Source of the DNA: Rothia endophytica
GTDB lineage: Bacteria > Actinomycetota > Actinomycetes > Actinomycetales > Micrococcaceae
Direction: 5' to 3'
DNA length: 64,000 nucleotides
NCBI RefSeq assembly: GCF_928381505.1
Contig: NZ_CAKMSJ010000009.1
Coordinates: 1-64,000, forward strand
The notes under the pieces are model-generated. The model was not told where the DNA came from. It worked only from the letters and a program-made list of their open reading frames with translations, and made no database searches. Shown here piece after piece: positions 28,978-37,789 of this stretch. Positions within the stretch are counted from its first letter, which is position 1. Every line of letters begins with the position of its first letter. Both the position numbers and the translations under genes were made by a program.

Positions 28978-29001
28978 GTGGATTTTTCAGCGGCTCTCTA
29001 G
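28978..29001 (+). CDS. Seven-residue leader peptide of the ABC-F gene
   Basis: GTG at 28978, seven codons (MDFSAAL), TAG at 28999-29001. GGAAGG (28965-28970) lies seven bases upstream, a better ribosome-binding site than the ABC-F gene itself has. The codons TTT TCA GCG form segment 1 of the attenuator. In erm genes and in actinobacterial ABC-F genes such leaders sense ribosome-targeting antibiotics by stalling; that role here is inferred. Confidence 0.6.
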   Translation: MDFSAAL

Positions 29002-29056
29002 ACCACGCTGAAACCCCTCACCGCGGTTTTCAGCACTTCACCTCTTTGACGCTGAA
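28985..29056 (+). promoter_or_regulatory. Four-segment translational attenuator before the ABC-F gene
   Basis: Segment 1 TTTCAGCG (28985-28992), 2 CGCTGAAA (29006-29013), 3 TTTTCAGC (29027-29034), 4 GCTGAA (29051-29056). 1 pairs with 2 (8 bp); 2 can instead pair with 3 (7 bp, plus two more GC pairs past a bulge); 3 pairs with 4 (6 bp), masking the ABC-F start region. Segment 1 is inside the leader peptide. Stalling there would release 2 to pair with 3 and free 4, as in ermC. No U-tract follows 3:4, so control is probably translational. Confidence 0.65.
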
Positions 29057-30762
29057 TGGATCGCACCCTCATGCCTATTTCCGTATCTGAACCCCACCTT
29101 TCTTTTAACAGCCTCAGCCTAATCTGGCCCGACGGCACCCCCTGCTTTGAAAACCTCACCGGCGCTGTCAGTGCCCCGGTCACAGCTCTCATTGGCGATA
29201 ACGGCTCCGGCAAATCAACCCTGCTTAAGCTTCTAGCTGGCACCCTAGAACCAACGAGCGGCAGCATCAGCCGGCCGGGTACCGTGGCCTACCTGCCCCA
29301 GGATTTAGGGCTCACCCCGCAGACCACCATCGCCGACCTCTTCGCTATCGCCGACGTCCTCGACGCCCTCACCGCGCTAGAAGCCGGCGACTACTCAGAA
29401 GAGCTCTACGAGCGAATCGGTGATAACTGGGACGCCGCCGAGCAAGCCCAGGCTACCCTGGCCGCGTCCGGCTTCTCCCCCGCCCTAACCACTACCGACG
29501 CCCACGCCCTCATGCGGCGTACCGTCGGCACGCTCTCAGGTGGCGAGGCCGTCACCGCAGCCCTCACAGCCCTAGTTGCCACCCGCCCCGGCGTCCTACT
29601 ATTGGATGAGCCCACCAACAACCTCGACGCCGACGCCCGCGCTACTCTCTACCGGCTCCTAGACAGTCTGCCCTGCCCCGTGCTCGTGGTCAGTCACGAC
29701 CGCGACCTGCTCGAGCGGGTCGATGAAGTGCTGGAACTCAGGCAGGGGGCCCTGCGCTCTTTCACCGGTAACTACAGCGCCTACCGGCAGGCCATCGACA
29801 GCGAGCAGGACGCTGCCGCCCGCCACCTGCGCGAGGCCAAGCAGGTTGAGCGGCAGGAAAACCGGGAGCGTATCGAGGCTGAAACCAAGCTGGCCCGCGC
29901 AGCCCGGGCTGGGGCGACCGCCCAGGCTAACCGGCGGGGCTCGCGTATGTCGATGGGGCTGGCGGCTTCCTCAGCCCAGCGGTCAGCCGCTAAGGTTCGG
30001 CAGACTCACCAGGGCAGACTTGACGCTGCTACTGCAACCCGGAAGGCCCGGGAACGGGATATCCGCGAGGACCAGGCCATCTATCTTGACCTGCCCGGCA
30101 CCCGGGTGCCAGCAGGTAAGCGGGTGCTGGAGCTAACTCTACGGCAGAGCACCGGTGCGGACGCCAGCCCCCACCAGGGTGAGCAGGAGCGGGCGGATGA
30201 CGGGGCGGCAGCGGCTACTCCCCTACCTGTGCGGCTGATTGTCCAGGGCCCAGAGCGCCTGCGGCTGGCCGGGGCTAACGGGTCAGGCAAGAGCACCCTT
30301 CTGAGGGCAATTATGGGTGAGGTCCAGGCAGCCGACACTGCCCACTACACCTGCGACTACCGGGTAGCGAACACCGGCTACCTGCCCCAACGGCTAGTCC
30401 TCCCCCAGGAGCAAAGCATGCTGCAGCTGGTCATGGCAGCCAACCCAACGCTGACCGAACAGCAGGTGCGCGACGATCTAGCCCGACTGCTCTTCCGCCG
30501 AGAACGGGTGCACCTGCCCGTGGGAGTACTCTCCGGCGGTGAGCGATTCCGCGTGGCCCTAGCAACCGTCCTCTTGGCCAGCCCGGCGCCCCAGCTGCTG
30601 ATTCTCGATGAGCCCACCAATAACCTGGATATGGCCTCGGTGGACTGGCTAGTGCAGGCGCTAGCCTCCTATGAGGGGGCCCTCCTGGTCGTCAGCCACG
30701 ACGAAGCCTTTTGTGCACAGTTAGGTCTGACGGACGTCCTAACGCTCCCCAAGCACCATTAG
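29056..30762 (+). CDS. ABC-F family ribosome-associated ATPase (possible antibiotic-resistance type)
   Basis: Soluble protein with two ABC ATPase domains and no membrane domain. 568 residues from the ATG at 29056, or 563 from the ATG at 29071; neither has a strong Shine-Dalgarno site. First ATPase: GDNGSGKSTLLKLLAG, LSGGEAVTAAL, VLLLDEPTNNLD. Charged linker: about 240-330. Second: GANGSGKSTLLRAI, LSGGERFRVAL, LLILDEPTNNLD. ABC-F proteins act at the ribosomal E site, either as housekeeping factors or by displacing macrolides, lincosamides, pleuromutilins or streptogramins. The attenuator in front favours the inducible resistance class; the drug cannot be predicted. Flanking palindromes and strong GC bias suggest an inserted module. 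Confidence 0.85.
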   Translation: MDRTLMPISVSEPHLSFNSLSLIWPDGTPCFENLTGAVSAPVTALIGDNGSGKSTLLKLLAGTLEPTSGSISRPGTVAYLPQDLGLTPQTTIADLFAIADVLDALTALEAGDYSEELYERIGDNWDAAEQAQATLAASGFSPALTTTDAHALMRRTVGTLSGGEAVTAALTALVATRPGVLLLDEPTNNLDADARATLYRLLDSLPCPVLVVSHDRDLLERVDEVLELRQGALRSFTGNYSAYRQAIDSEQDAAARHLREAKQVERQENRERIEAETKLARAARAGATAQANRRGSRMSMGLAASSAQRSAAKVRQTHQGRLDAATATRKARERDIREDQAIYLDLPGTRVPAGKRVLELTLRQSTGADASPHQGEQERADDGAAAATPLPVRLIVQGPERLRLAGANGSGKSTLLRAIMGEVQAADTAHYTCDYRVANTGYLPQRLVLPQEQSMLQLVMAANPTLTEQQVRDDLARLLFRRERVHLPVGVLSGGERFRVALATVLLASPAPQLLILDEPTNNLDMASVDWLVQALASYEGALLVVSHDEAFCAQLGLTDVLTLPKHH

Positions 30763-30767
30763 AAAAG

Positions 30768-30822
30768 ACCATTTAAACTAGAAAAACCCACCTAGTTGGT
30801 GGGTTTTTCTGATTTAGATGGT
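30768..30822. repeat. Composite palindrome right of the ABC-F gene
   Basis: ACCAT-T-TAAA (from 30768) pairs with TTTA-G-ATGGT (to 30822) around a strong stem GAAAAACCCACC (30781-30792) / GGTGGGTTTTTC (30798-30809). The inner stem is a bidirectional terminator for the ABC-F gene and convergent ilvE. It shares TTAGATGGTACCTACC (30813-30828) and overall plan with the left element. Confidence 0.8.
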
Positions 30823-30836
30823 ACCTACCCGAGGGG

Positions 30837-31934
30837 CTAGACCAGCTTGACGTTCCAGCCCAGGCGGTCCTCAACCTTGCCGGTCTGAATACCAACCAGC
30901 TCTTCGCGTAGGGCCATAGTGACTTCGCCACCGTCAGCGCCAGAAGCCGAGGGGACCTCAAAGTCAGCGGCCTTGAGCTTGCCCACGGGGGTAATCACAG
31001 CAGCAGTACCGCAGGCGAAAATCTCGGTAATCTCACCGCTTGCTACGCCCTCGCGCCACTCATTCAGGGTAATCTTGCGTTCCTCCACAGTGTGTCCGCG
31101 GTCCTCAGCCAGCTTGATAATAGACTTACGGGTTACACCGCGCAGAATAGTGCCGGTCAGCTCGGGGGTGACGATACGTCCGTCCTTGTAAACGAAGAAG
31201 ACGTTCATGCCACCCAGTTCTTCGATAGCGTCATCGCGGTTGGGGTCCTTGAAGATGACCTGCTTGCAACCGTTGGCCTCGCCCTCCAGCTGGGCTGCCA
31301 GGGAGGCTGCATAGTTGCCGCCGCACTTGGCTTCGCCGGTACCGCCCACACCAGCGCGGGCATAGGTGGTGGAAAGCCAGATATCAACGGGCTTGGGGGT
31401 ACCGAAGTAGTTACCGGCAGGGGACGCGATGATGAAGAAAGAAACCTCGTGGGCCGGGCGGATGCCCAAGAAAGCCTCGGTGGCAATCATGAAGGGGCGC
31501 AGGTAGAGGGATTCACCGTCACCGCTAGGCACCCAGTCGGCGTCGATGGTGACCAGCTGGCGGATGGCCTCAACAAAGAGTTCTTCGGGCAGGTTGGGCA
31601 GCACCAGGCGGTCTGCTGACTTATTCAGACGGGAGGCGTTCTCTTCAGGGCGGAAGGTGGTGATGGATCCATCTGCCTGGCGGTAGGCCTTGATGCCCTC
31701 AAAGATTTCCTGGCCGTAGTGGAAAACGGAAGCTGCCGGGTCCAGGCTCAGGGGGCCGTAGGGCATGACCTGGGCATTGGTCCATTCGCCGCCGTCGGTG
31801 TGGGTGCCACGCCAGTCAATGCGCACCATGTGGTCGGTAAAGTGCTTACCAAAGCCCGGGTCAGCCAAAATCTCAGCGCGACGTTCGGGGCTGGTGGGGT
31901 TCGGGTTACGAGTAACGGTGAAGTCCACAGTCAT
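30837..31934 (-). CDS. ilvE: Branched-chain amino acid aminotransferase
   Basis: Fold-type IV PLP enzyme catalysing the last step of valine, leucine and isoleucine synthesis. The protein has 365 residues, the actinobacterial group II length. Motifs: VFHYGQEIFEGIKAYR, YLRPFMIATE, the PLP lysine in AKCGGNYAASL, QVIFKD, and EIFACGTAAVITPVG. It is separated from leuB by a terminator at 32011-32041. Confidence 0.96.
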   Translation of the reverse strand: MTVDFTVTRNPNPTSPERRAEILADPGFGKHFTDHMVRIDWRGTHTDGGEWTNAQVMPYGPLSLDPAASVFHYGQEIFEGIKAYRQADGSITTFRPEENASRLNKSADRLVLPNLPEELFVEAIRQLVTIDADWVPSGDGESLYLRPFMIATEAFLGIRPAHEVSFFIIASPAGNYFGTPKPVDIWLSTTYARAGVGGTGEAKCGGNYAASLAAQLEGEANGCKQVIFKDPNRDDAIEELGGMNVFFVYKDGRIVTPELTGTILRGVTRKSIIKLAEDRGHTVEERKITLNEWREGVASGEITEIFACGTAAVITPVGKLKAADFEVPSASGADGGEVTMALREELVGIQTGKVEDRLGWNVKLV

Positions 31935-32010
31935 GTTCCATCCTTGAGTTAAAGTAAGGGTCTCTTGTAAGAGAGAATACCCCAGGTGAGCCCTCCCACG
32001 TGTGAAAAAG

Positions 32011-32041
32011 TCTGCGCCCCGCTGGAAGAGCGGGGCGCAGA
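32011..32041 (-). terminator. Terminator after leuB
   Basis: TCTGCGCCCCGCT (32011-32023) pairs perfectly with AGCGGGGCGCAGA (32029-32041); the leftward tail is CTTTTTCAC. Confidence 0.88.
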
Positions 32042-32048
32042 TGCAGAT

Positions 32049-33104
32049 TTAGAGAGCAGCGATGATTGCCGAGCCAACCTCTTCGGTAGACCGTTGGGCA
32101 CCGGGGTTGGCTGCCAGGTCTGCTTCTACGGCCCGCTCGACCCTCGCGGCGGCGCCCTCAAAGCCAAGGTGGCGCAGCAGCATCGCGGCGGCAAGGACGG
32201 TAGCAGTCGGGTTGGCAATGCCCTGGCCAGCGATGTCAGGGGCAGAGCCGTGCACCGGCTCAAACATTGAGGGGAAAGTGCCGCTGGCGTTGATGTTGCC
32301 GCAGGCAGCGTAGCCGATACCGCCGGTGATAGCACCAGCCTGGTCGGTGAGAATGTCACCAAAGAGGTTATCGGTGACAATTACATCGAAACGAGAGGGA
32401 TCGGTGGTAAAAAAGATGGTGGCGGCGTCAATATGCAAGTAATCAGTGGTGACCTGCGGGTACTCGACCGCGACTTCGTTGAAGATGCGGGAGTAGAGCT
32501 GACCGGCGTTCACCAGAACGTTGGTCTTATGAATCAGGGTCAACTTCTTTTTCTCGCGGCTTGCTGCCAGTTCAAAAGCGTAGCGCACCAGGCGCTCAAT
32601 GCCGTAGGCAGTGTTGAGTGAAACCTCGGTGGCAATTTCCGCCGGAGTGCCAGCCCGCAGCAGGCCGCCATTGCCGGCGTAGGGGCCTTCAGTGCCTTCT
32701 CGCACCACCACGAAGTCGATGTCGCCGGGATTGCTCAGCGGCGAGACTGCCCCGGGAAAGAGCTTGGATGGGCGCAGGTTGATGTAGTGATCAAAGGAGA
32801 AGCGCAGGTTGAGCAGGATTTCGCGCTCGATAAGACCGCTAGGCACCGTTGCCGAGCGGGGATCAGCGCCCACAGCGCCGAAAAGAATAGCGTCGTGGGT
32901 AACTAGCTGATCTTTGGTCTCCTGGGTAAGGGTTTCACCGGTGGCTAGCCAATGTTCAGCACCCAGGCTGTAGGGGGTGCTGGTGAGCGTAATGTTCTCG
33001 AGGTCAGCGACGTGGCTTAGCACGCGCTCGGCTTGGGCTACTACTTCGGGGCCAATGCCGTCGCCGGCAATGACGGCGAGGTTGATAGAGCGATTTTCAG
33101 TCAT
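32049..33104 (-). CDS. leuB: 3-isopropylmalate dehydrogenase
   Basis: Oxidatively decarboxylates 3-isopropylmalate in leucine synthesis (NAD-dependent). The protein has 351 residues with [22 protein letters not shown] at the N-terminus, the substrate loop [32 protein letters not shown], and the signature [26 protein letters not shown]. serA, which adjoins leuB in many actinobacteria, is 13 kb away here. Confidence 0.96.
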   Translation of the reverse strand: MTENRSINLAVIAGDGIGPEVVAQAERVLSHVADLENITLTSTPYSLGAEHWLATGETLTQETKDQLVTHDAILFGAVGADPRSATVPSGLIEREILLNLRFSFDHYINLRPSKLFPGAVSPLSNPGDIDFVVVREGTEGPYAGNGGLLRAGTPAEIATEVSLNTAYGIERLVRYAFELAASREKKKLTLIHKTNVLVNAGQLYSRIFNEVAVEYPQVTTDYLHIDAATIFFTTDPSRFDVIVTDNLFGDILTDQAGAITGGIGYAACGNINASGTFPSMFEPVHGSAPDIAGQGIANPTATVLAAAMLLRHLGFEGAAARVERAVEADLAANPGAQRSTEEVGSAIIAAL

Positions 33105-33178
33105 ACTTCCAGGCTAGTCTCGCCCTCTAGTCTTTACCACATTTTGGTCGCTGGTTTCAGATAGTGGGCTGATTGGCT

Positions 33179-33532
33179 TTAGAAGATGAGGACGTCCGGG
33201 TTAGGCAGTGCACTGACTGGCAGATTACCTGTGGGAGCTATTTCTAACTCTCGCACCGCACCATCAATGATATGAAGAAGAATGAGAGCTGAACCGCCCT
33301 CCACCTCTGCACTCAAAACAGTGGTTATGTCTAATGCTCTTCTTTGCCCTGTGAAAGACAAGGAAATACAGGTGTGGCATGTGCAGCTAGTCTCAACGTC
33401 TAAGGAGTGCAATGAGTTAATGAGCGCCCTGCGCTCTTGGGTGGTGAGGTTTGGGCCGTCTTTGGATAGAGGTTGGGCCGAAACCAGCAGGGACTCAAGC
33501 AGCTGTCTTTCATCTGAGTTTATTGCACGCAT
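33179..33532 (-). CDS. Hypothetical protein, 117 residues
   Basis: No family recognised. Small acidic cytoplasmic protein without signal peptide or membrane segment. Helical N-terminus (about 1-45) and a beta-rich remainder with the cysteine cluster CTCHTC near residue 50 and a hydrophobic SALILLHIIDG strand. It is divergent from the next unknown gene with less than 50 bp between the starts, so the two probably share a regulatory region. Low GC relative to leuB and thrC beside it. Confidence 0.6.
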   Translation of the reverse strand: MRAINSDERQLLESLLVSAQPLSKDGPNLTTQERRALINSLHSLDVETSCTCHTCISLSFTGQRRALDITTVLSAEVEGGSALILLHIIDGAVRELEIAPTGNLPVSALPNPDVLIF

Positions 33533-33579
33533 AATTCACCTAGTATATGGAGGAAGAGACGTTTCTAAGGAGAATGACC

Positions 33580-34086
33580 GTGAAGCCTTCGACCATTACA
33601 TTCCCCGTGTTCCCGCTTAACGCAGAAGAGACGCTGCACCTCTTTGAAAGTCGGGGCATTGGGTATAACGATTTCTTCAGGGACTTCATCTCTCACCCTA
33701 GCTTCAGCACTGAAACTATAGAAGGTGAACAGACGGTCACTCTCATAACGCTGGAAGATTTAGGGCTTATAGAGCCTTCACCTTTCCCAGATATCGTGGC
33801 AGCTGTTGAAAGTCACGGCTATTCCTCCTGCCCACCTGCTTTGGGAATCTACCTCCGCTTATTTCTCATTGACCAAAATCAGAGCAAAAATAGTGTGCTG
33901 AGCGGTCAAAAAGAATCCCCAGATGGTGCTATCAATGTTCTCTCGCTGAAACTTGATGACAATGTTGAGATACCCAGAATGCTGTATTTACGCAACGTGG
34001 ATGGAAAACTCTGGTTACGGGCTGCCCGATTTGATGATGAGTTCTGTTACCCAGTAGATACCGTATTCGCGGTTACCTCTCACTAA
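33580..34086 (+). CDS. Hypothetical protein, about 168 residues
   Basis: No family recognised. The GTG at 33580 is preferred because AAGGAG lies seven bases upstream; an ATG at 33574 is almost on top of that site. Cytoplasmic and acidic, with a beta-rich C-terminus ending PRMLYLRNVDGKLWLRAARFDDEFCYPVDTVF split by short turns. Single small soluble proteins of this size and acidity in a variable spot are sometimes immunity proteins, but no toxin gene is visible nearby, so this is only a suggestion. Confidence 0.6.
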   Translation: MKPSTITFPVFPLNAEETLHLFESRGIGYNDFFRDFISHPSFSTETIEGEQTVTLITLEDLGLIEPSPFPDIVAAVESHGYSSCPPALGIYLRLFLIDQNQSKNSVLSGQKESPDGAINVLSLKLDDNVEIPRMLYLRNVDGKLWLRAARFDDEFCYPVDTVFAVTSH

Positions 34087-34100
34087 ACGCCATGCTAAAA

Positions 34101-34144
34101 CAAGCAGCCCCTATTCTCTTCCTGAGAACATAGGGGCCGCTTGT
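34101..34144. terminator. Bidirectional terminator between the unknown gene and thrC
   Basis: CAAGCAGCCCCTAT (34101-34114) pairs with ATAGGGGCCGCTTG (34130-34143) with one mismatch, between convergent genes. Confidence 0.75.
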
Positions 34145-34156
34145 TGATTGTTTAAC

Positions 34157-35584
34157 CTAGGCTCGCTCGCGAATTAGAGCCTTGACTGCCTCAGCATCGT
34201 TGGGTAGGTCAAGCACGTGACGTTCAGCCTCCATGATGCCCTCAAAACGTGCCGGAATTTCTGGTTCAGAGCCGGTTGCCTCAGCAATGGTTTCAGCGAA
34301 CTTGACCGGCAGGGCAGTTTCAAGGCAAATGATGGGGGTGTCAATCTCGGACGCCAGTGAGCGAGCCACCTTAACACCGTCAGCGGTGTGGGGGTCAAGC
34401 AGCACACCCAGTTTCTCGTTGACCTCGCGAATCGTGGCAACACGATCGGCGTGGGTGGACTTGCCCGAGGCAAAGCCGTAGCGGTCCGCGGCGTCCGCGA
34501 ATGCCGGGTCATCGCTCAACGAGAACCCGCCCTGGCGTACCTTGATTCCGAAGAGATCAGCAGTGCGCTCAGCATCGCGCCCCAGCAGGTCAAAAACAAA
34601 GCGCTCGAAATTTGAGGCTCGTGAGATGTCCATGGAGGGGCTGGAGGTTTCATAGGTATCGGCCGAAGAACGCACGCGGTAGTCACCGGTGCGGAAGAAT
34701 TCATCGAGCACATCGTTCTCGTTGGTCGCAACGATTAGACGGTCGATGGGCAACCCCATTTGGCGGGCGATATGCCCTGCACAGATATCACCAAAGTTAC
34801 CGGTGGGTACGCAGAAGGAGACCTTTTGGTCGTTGGTTTCGGTGGCACGAATCCAGCTTGAGACGTAGTAGACCACCTGGGCCATGAGGCGTGCCCAGTT
34901 GATAGAGTTCACCGCACCAATACGGTGTTCCGCCTTGAAAGCAGCGTCGGCTGAGATTGCCTTGACGACGTCTTGGCAGTCGTCAAACACACCGTCCAGA
35001 GCGATGTTAACGATGTTCTCATCGTCCAAGCCAAACATCTGGGCTTGCTGGAAGGGGGTCATGCGACCGGCAGGGGTCAGCATGAAAACCTTGATGCCAG
35101 CGCGGCCACGCATAGCGTATTCGGCTGATGAGCCGGTGTCACCCGAGGTGGCGCCCACGATGGTTAGGTGTTCTCCTCGGCGGGCTAGCTCGTATTCAAA
35201 GAGCTCGCCCAACAGCTGCATGGCCATGTCTTTAAAGGCAGCAGTGGGGCCCTCAGACAGGTGGCCGATCAGCAAGCCGGCTTCCAGTTCCGTCACGGGA
35301 ACAATGTCTTCAGAGGCGAACTTGGGGTAGCTGTAGGCACGGGCAGTAATCGCTTTGAGGTCCTCAGCTGGGATGTCATCAACGAAGAGCTGCAGCACTT
35401 CAGCGGCGAGCGCATGGTAGCCCTCAGTGTTTAGCACCTGGCGCCAGTGGGTAAGGGTGGCGTCGGTCAGCTGGGGGTATTCTACGGGCAGGTAGAGACC
35501 GCCGTCGGGGGCTAGCCCGCCCAGAAGGATGTCAGTGAAGGACGCGGAGGTTGCGCCAGTATCGCGCGTTGAGATGTACTGCAT
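34157..35584 (-). CDS. thrC: Threonine synthase
   Basis: PLP-dependent lyase turning O-phosphohomoserine into threonine, the precursor of isoleucine. The protein has 475 residues, the longer class II type. It begins MQYISTRDTGATSASFTDILLGGLAPDGGLYLP; PLP lysine in GPTAAFKDMAMQLLGELFEYEL; IVGATSGDTGSSAEYAMRG; and FCVPTGNFGDICAGHIARQMG. It is a single-gene unit, divergent from the sensor kinase gene. Confidence 0.96.
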   Translation of the reverse strand: MQYISTRDTGATSASFTDILLGGLAPDGGLYLPVEYPQLTDATLTHWRQVLNTEGYHALAAEVLQLFVDDIPAEDLKAITARAYSYPKFASEDIVPVTELEAGLLIGHLSEGPTAAFKDMAMQLLGELFEYELARRGEHLTIVGATSGDTGSSAEYAMRGRAGIKVFMLTPAGRMTPFQQAQMFGLDDENIVNIALDGVFDDCQDVVKAISADAAFKAEHRIGAVNSINWARLMAQVVYYVSSWIRATETNDQKVSFCVPTGNFGDICAGHIARQMGLPIDRLIVATNENDVLDEFFRTGDYRVRSSADTYETSSPSMDISRASNFERFVFDLLGRDAERTADLFGIKVRQGGFSLSDDPAFADAADRYGFASGKSTHADRVATIREVNEKLGVLLDPHTADGVKVARSLASEIDTPIICLETALPVKFAETIAEATGSEPEIPARFEGIMEAERHVLDLPNDAEAVKALIRERA

Positions 35585-35628
35585 GCTACTACCCTACCCA
35601 ATCTTGGTGGATCGGTGGGTCTGGTGCT

Positions 35629-35642
35629 CATACTGCGGTATG
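35629..35642. promoter_or_regulatory. Palindrome upstream of the two-component system
   Basis: CATAC-TGCG-GTATG lies about 65 bp upstream of the sensor kinase start, in the divergent gap with thrC. It is a candidate binding site for the adjacent NarL-type regulator. Confidence 0.4.
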
Positions 35643-35706
35643 AATTGAGGGGGTATATCATCTGCCGGTTCTACTGCTGGCACTTTAGCTCTCTAAACTG
35701 GGAGGC

Positions 35707-36984
35707 GTGGATGATGTTTTGGTTCAGTTAAAGGATGCTGAGCGCCGTAGATTCAGGGTGAATGCCGTGTGCATTGCAGGGGCGCAGTTGCTGTCCTTCC
35801 CCCTTGCTGCGGCTTTGGCTGGCGCTTCTCAGTGGTGGTGGTTTTTTCTGCTGCTGTGGGTGGTGTCTTCGTCAAGCCTCTATACCCGCTTTTCGCACCC
35901 GGTGAGGTCCACCGTGCTAGTGGTGCTGGGTATGTTGGTTACCATTGCGGTGCCGCTACCCTTTGTTGCTCTGTGGTGGGTAGTACCTGTGGTGATCTAC
36001 CATTGGGGTCGCTACGGTTCACGCCGTATACGCACTCTGACGCTGGTTTCTGGGATTATTTCGTCCTTGGCCGGTGGGCTTGTCTTCCTCAAGTTCTTTA
36101 TTGGTTACGGGTGGCCACCTATTGAGTTGGCAGCTATGTATACTTTCGCAACTCTGATGTGCTTGGCAGTGGTGGTCATTGCTTGGTTCTTCGCTGATTC
36201 GCGGCGTTTGCGTGAGAATAGGCACCGTGCGCTCATTGAGCGCAATCGCCAGCTGGTGCATGAGAGGGAGCAAGAGAGGGTAATGGCAGCTCTCGATGAG
36301 AGAGCCCGTATTGCCCGCGAAATGCACGACATCGTAGCTCATTCGCTTTCCACCATTATTGCCCAGGCTGATGGAGCCAGATATGCGGCTATGGCTGCTC
36401 AGGCGAAGCAGTCCTCTGATCCAGATGCGCCTACCGTTAAGCTGATAGAGGGTTCGGTTAGTCAGCAGCCAGCTGAACCGGTAGAGGTCACTGCTCTTTC
36501 TACGATTTCGCAAGCAGCTCGCAGTTCCCTGCAGCAGATGCGGGCACTGTTGGGGGTGCTACGCACCGATGAAGGGCAGACCTTTGAGCCGCTACCTGCC
36601 TTGCACAATGTGCCCCAGCTGATTGAGTCATTGCAGAGTATGGGGACGCCGGTTAAGTTCTCAATGGTGTACGGAATGGAGCAGCGCTTACCGCAGGGGG
36701 CTGAACTGACGGTTTACCGTATTGTTCAAGAAGCGCTTACTAACATCACCAAGCACTGCCCCAACACTCCCCTGGTGACGGTAGACATCTCTGCGAACAA
36801 GAAGACTTTGGACATCGATATTGTCAATCTGCCCCAGGAGATAGCGAGCGCACCGATCCCCGGGGCTCATCGCGGTTTGTTAGGCATGCGTGAGCGCGTT
36901 GATATGTACAACGGAACTTTGCACTATGGGCCTCTTGAGGATGGCTCTTTTAGGGTTTTTGCTCAGATTCCCTTCACCCCATAG
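35707..36984 (+). CDS. NarL/DesK-type sensor histidine kinase
   Basis: Membrane sensor of 425 residues of the HisKA_3 family. Five or six hydrophobic segments fill residues 15-165 with almost no external loop, as in kinases that sense membrane stress or work with a transporter. Phospho-acceptor box REMHDIVAHSLSTIIAQ (His at about 209), N-box VQEALTNITKH and a G-box GLLGMRERVDMYNG. The GTG start at 35707 is very close to its GGAGG site. It precedes a response regulator by 33 bp and an ABC exporter, so the set is likely one system. Confidence 0.92.
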   Translation: MDDVLVQLKDAERRRFRVNAVCIAGAQLLSFPLAAALAGASQWWWFFLLLWVVSSSSLYTRFSHPVRSTVLVVLGMLVTIAVPLPFVALWWVVPVVIYHWGRYGSRRIRTLTLVSGIISSLAGGLVFLKFFIGYGWPPIELAAMYTFATLMCLAVVVIAWFFADSRRLRENRHRALIERNRQLVHEREQERVMAALDERARIAREMHDIVAHSLSTIIAQADGARYAAMAAQAKQSSDPDAPTVKLIEGSVSQQPAEPVEVTALSTISQAARSSLQQMRALLGVLRTDEGQTFEPLPALHNVPQLIESLQSMGTPVKFSMVYGMEQRLPQGAELTVYRIVQEALTNITKHCPNTPLVTVDISANKKTLDIDIVNLPQEIASAPIPGAHRGLLGMRERVDMYNGTLHYGPLEDGSFRVFAQIPFTP

Positions 36985-37017
36985 ACCACAGATAACTACC
37001 CATGAAAAGAGTCTATT

Positions 37018-37701
37018 GTGATTAGAGTGATGCTTGCTGATGACCAGAATCTGGTGCGCAGTGGCCTTTCGATGCTCATTAATTCCCAGCCCGATTTGCA
37101 GGTCGTTGCTGAGGCGTCGGAGGGGGCGCAGGCTGTTGCAGAGGTAGAACGGTTGTCTGTAGAGGGTGCAGAGCCCAATGTGGTGCTGATGGATGTGCGT
37201 ATGCCGGTCATGGACGGTATTGAGGCGACTGGGCGGATTATCAGGAGCCACCCGGAGGTCAGGATCATTATGCTGACCACTTTTGATATTGATGATTATG
37301 TGTACGCTGCTGTACAGCAGGGAGCCAGCGGTTTCTTATTGAAGGACGCGCCACCGGAGCAGTTGCTCGGGGCCATTCGTACCGTTTACCGAGGGGACGC
37401 GGTGATAGCTCCCAGCGCTACTAAGCGATTGCTAGAACGCTTTATTCCCGCTGCTGATACAGCCCCGTCTGGGGCGGCGTCCGCTGGTTTGCATCAGGAG
37501 AAGATTTCATCGCTGACCGCCCGCGAGCACGAGCTTCTCCTGCTCATGGCGCAGGGGCTGAGCAACAGCGAAATCACTGAAACTCTTTTTGTCTCAGAGG
37601 CTACGGTTAAGACTCATATCACCCATATCCTTGCTAAGCTCGGGGCGCGAGACAGGGTGCAGGCAGTCATTATCGCGTACGAGGCTGGTCTCATGGCTTA
37701 G
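37018..37701 (+). CDS. NarL/LuxR-family response regulator
   Basis: The protein has 227 residues. Receiver domain: acidic pair in LADDQ, phospho-acceptor Asp59 in VVLMDVRMPVMDG, and KDAPPEQL lysine. Output domain: LuxR-type HTH, LTAREHELLLLMAQGLSNSEITETLFVSEATVKTHITHILAKLG split across about 160-205. GTG start. Partner of the preceding kinase; the downstream exporter genes are the obvious targets. Confidence 0.93.
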   Translation: MIRVMLADDQNLVRSGLSMLINSQPDLQVVAEASEGAQAVAEVERLSVEGAEPNVVLMDVRMPVMDGIEATGRIIRSHPEVRIIMLTTFDIDDYVYAAVQQGASGFLLKDAPPEQLLGAIRTVYRGDAVIAPSATKRLLERFIPAADTAPSGAASAGLHQEKISSLTAREHELLLLMAQGLSNSEITETLFVSEATVKTHITHILAKLGARDRVQAVIIAYEAGLMA

Positions 37702-37789
37702 GGATCTCATACCTGGGCATGAGAGGTAAGAAACCAAAGTCAGACCGGAGCACGATGTGCCTTATTGCACACTCTGACAGCATAGAGCT

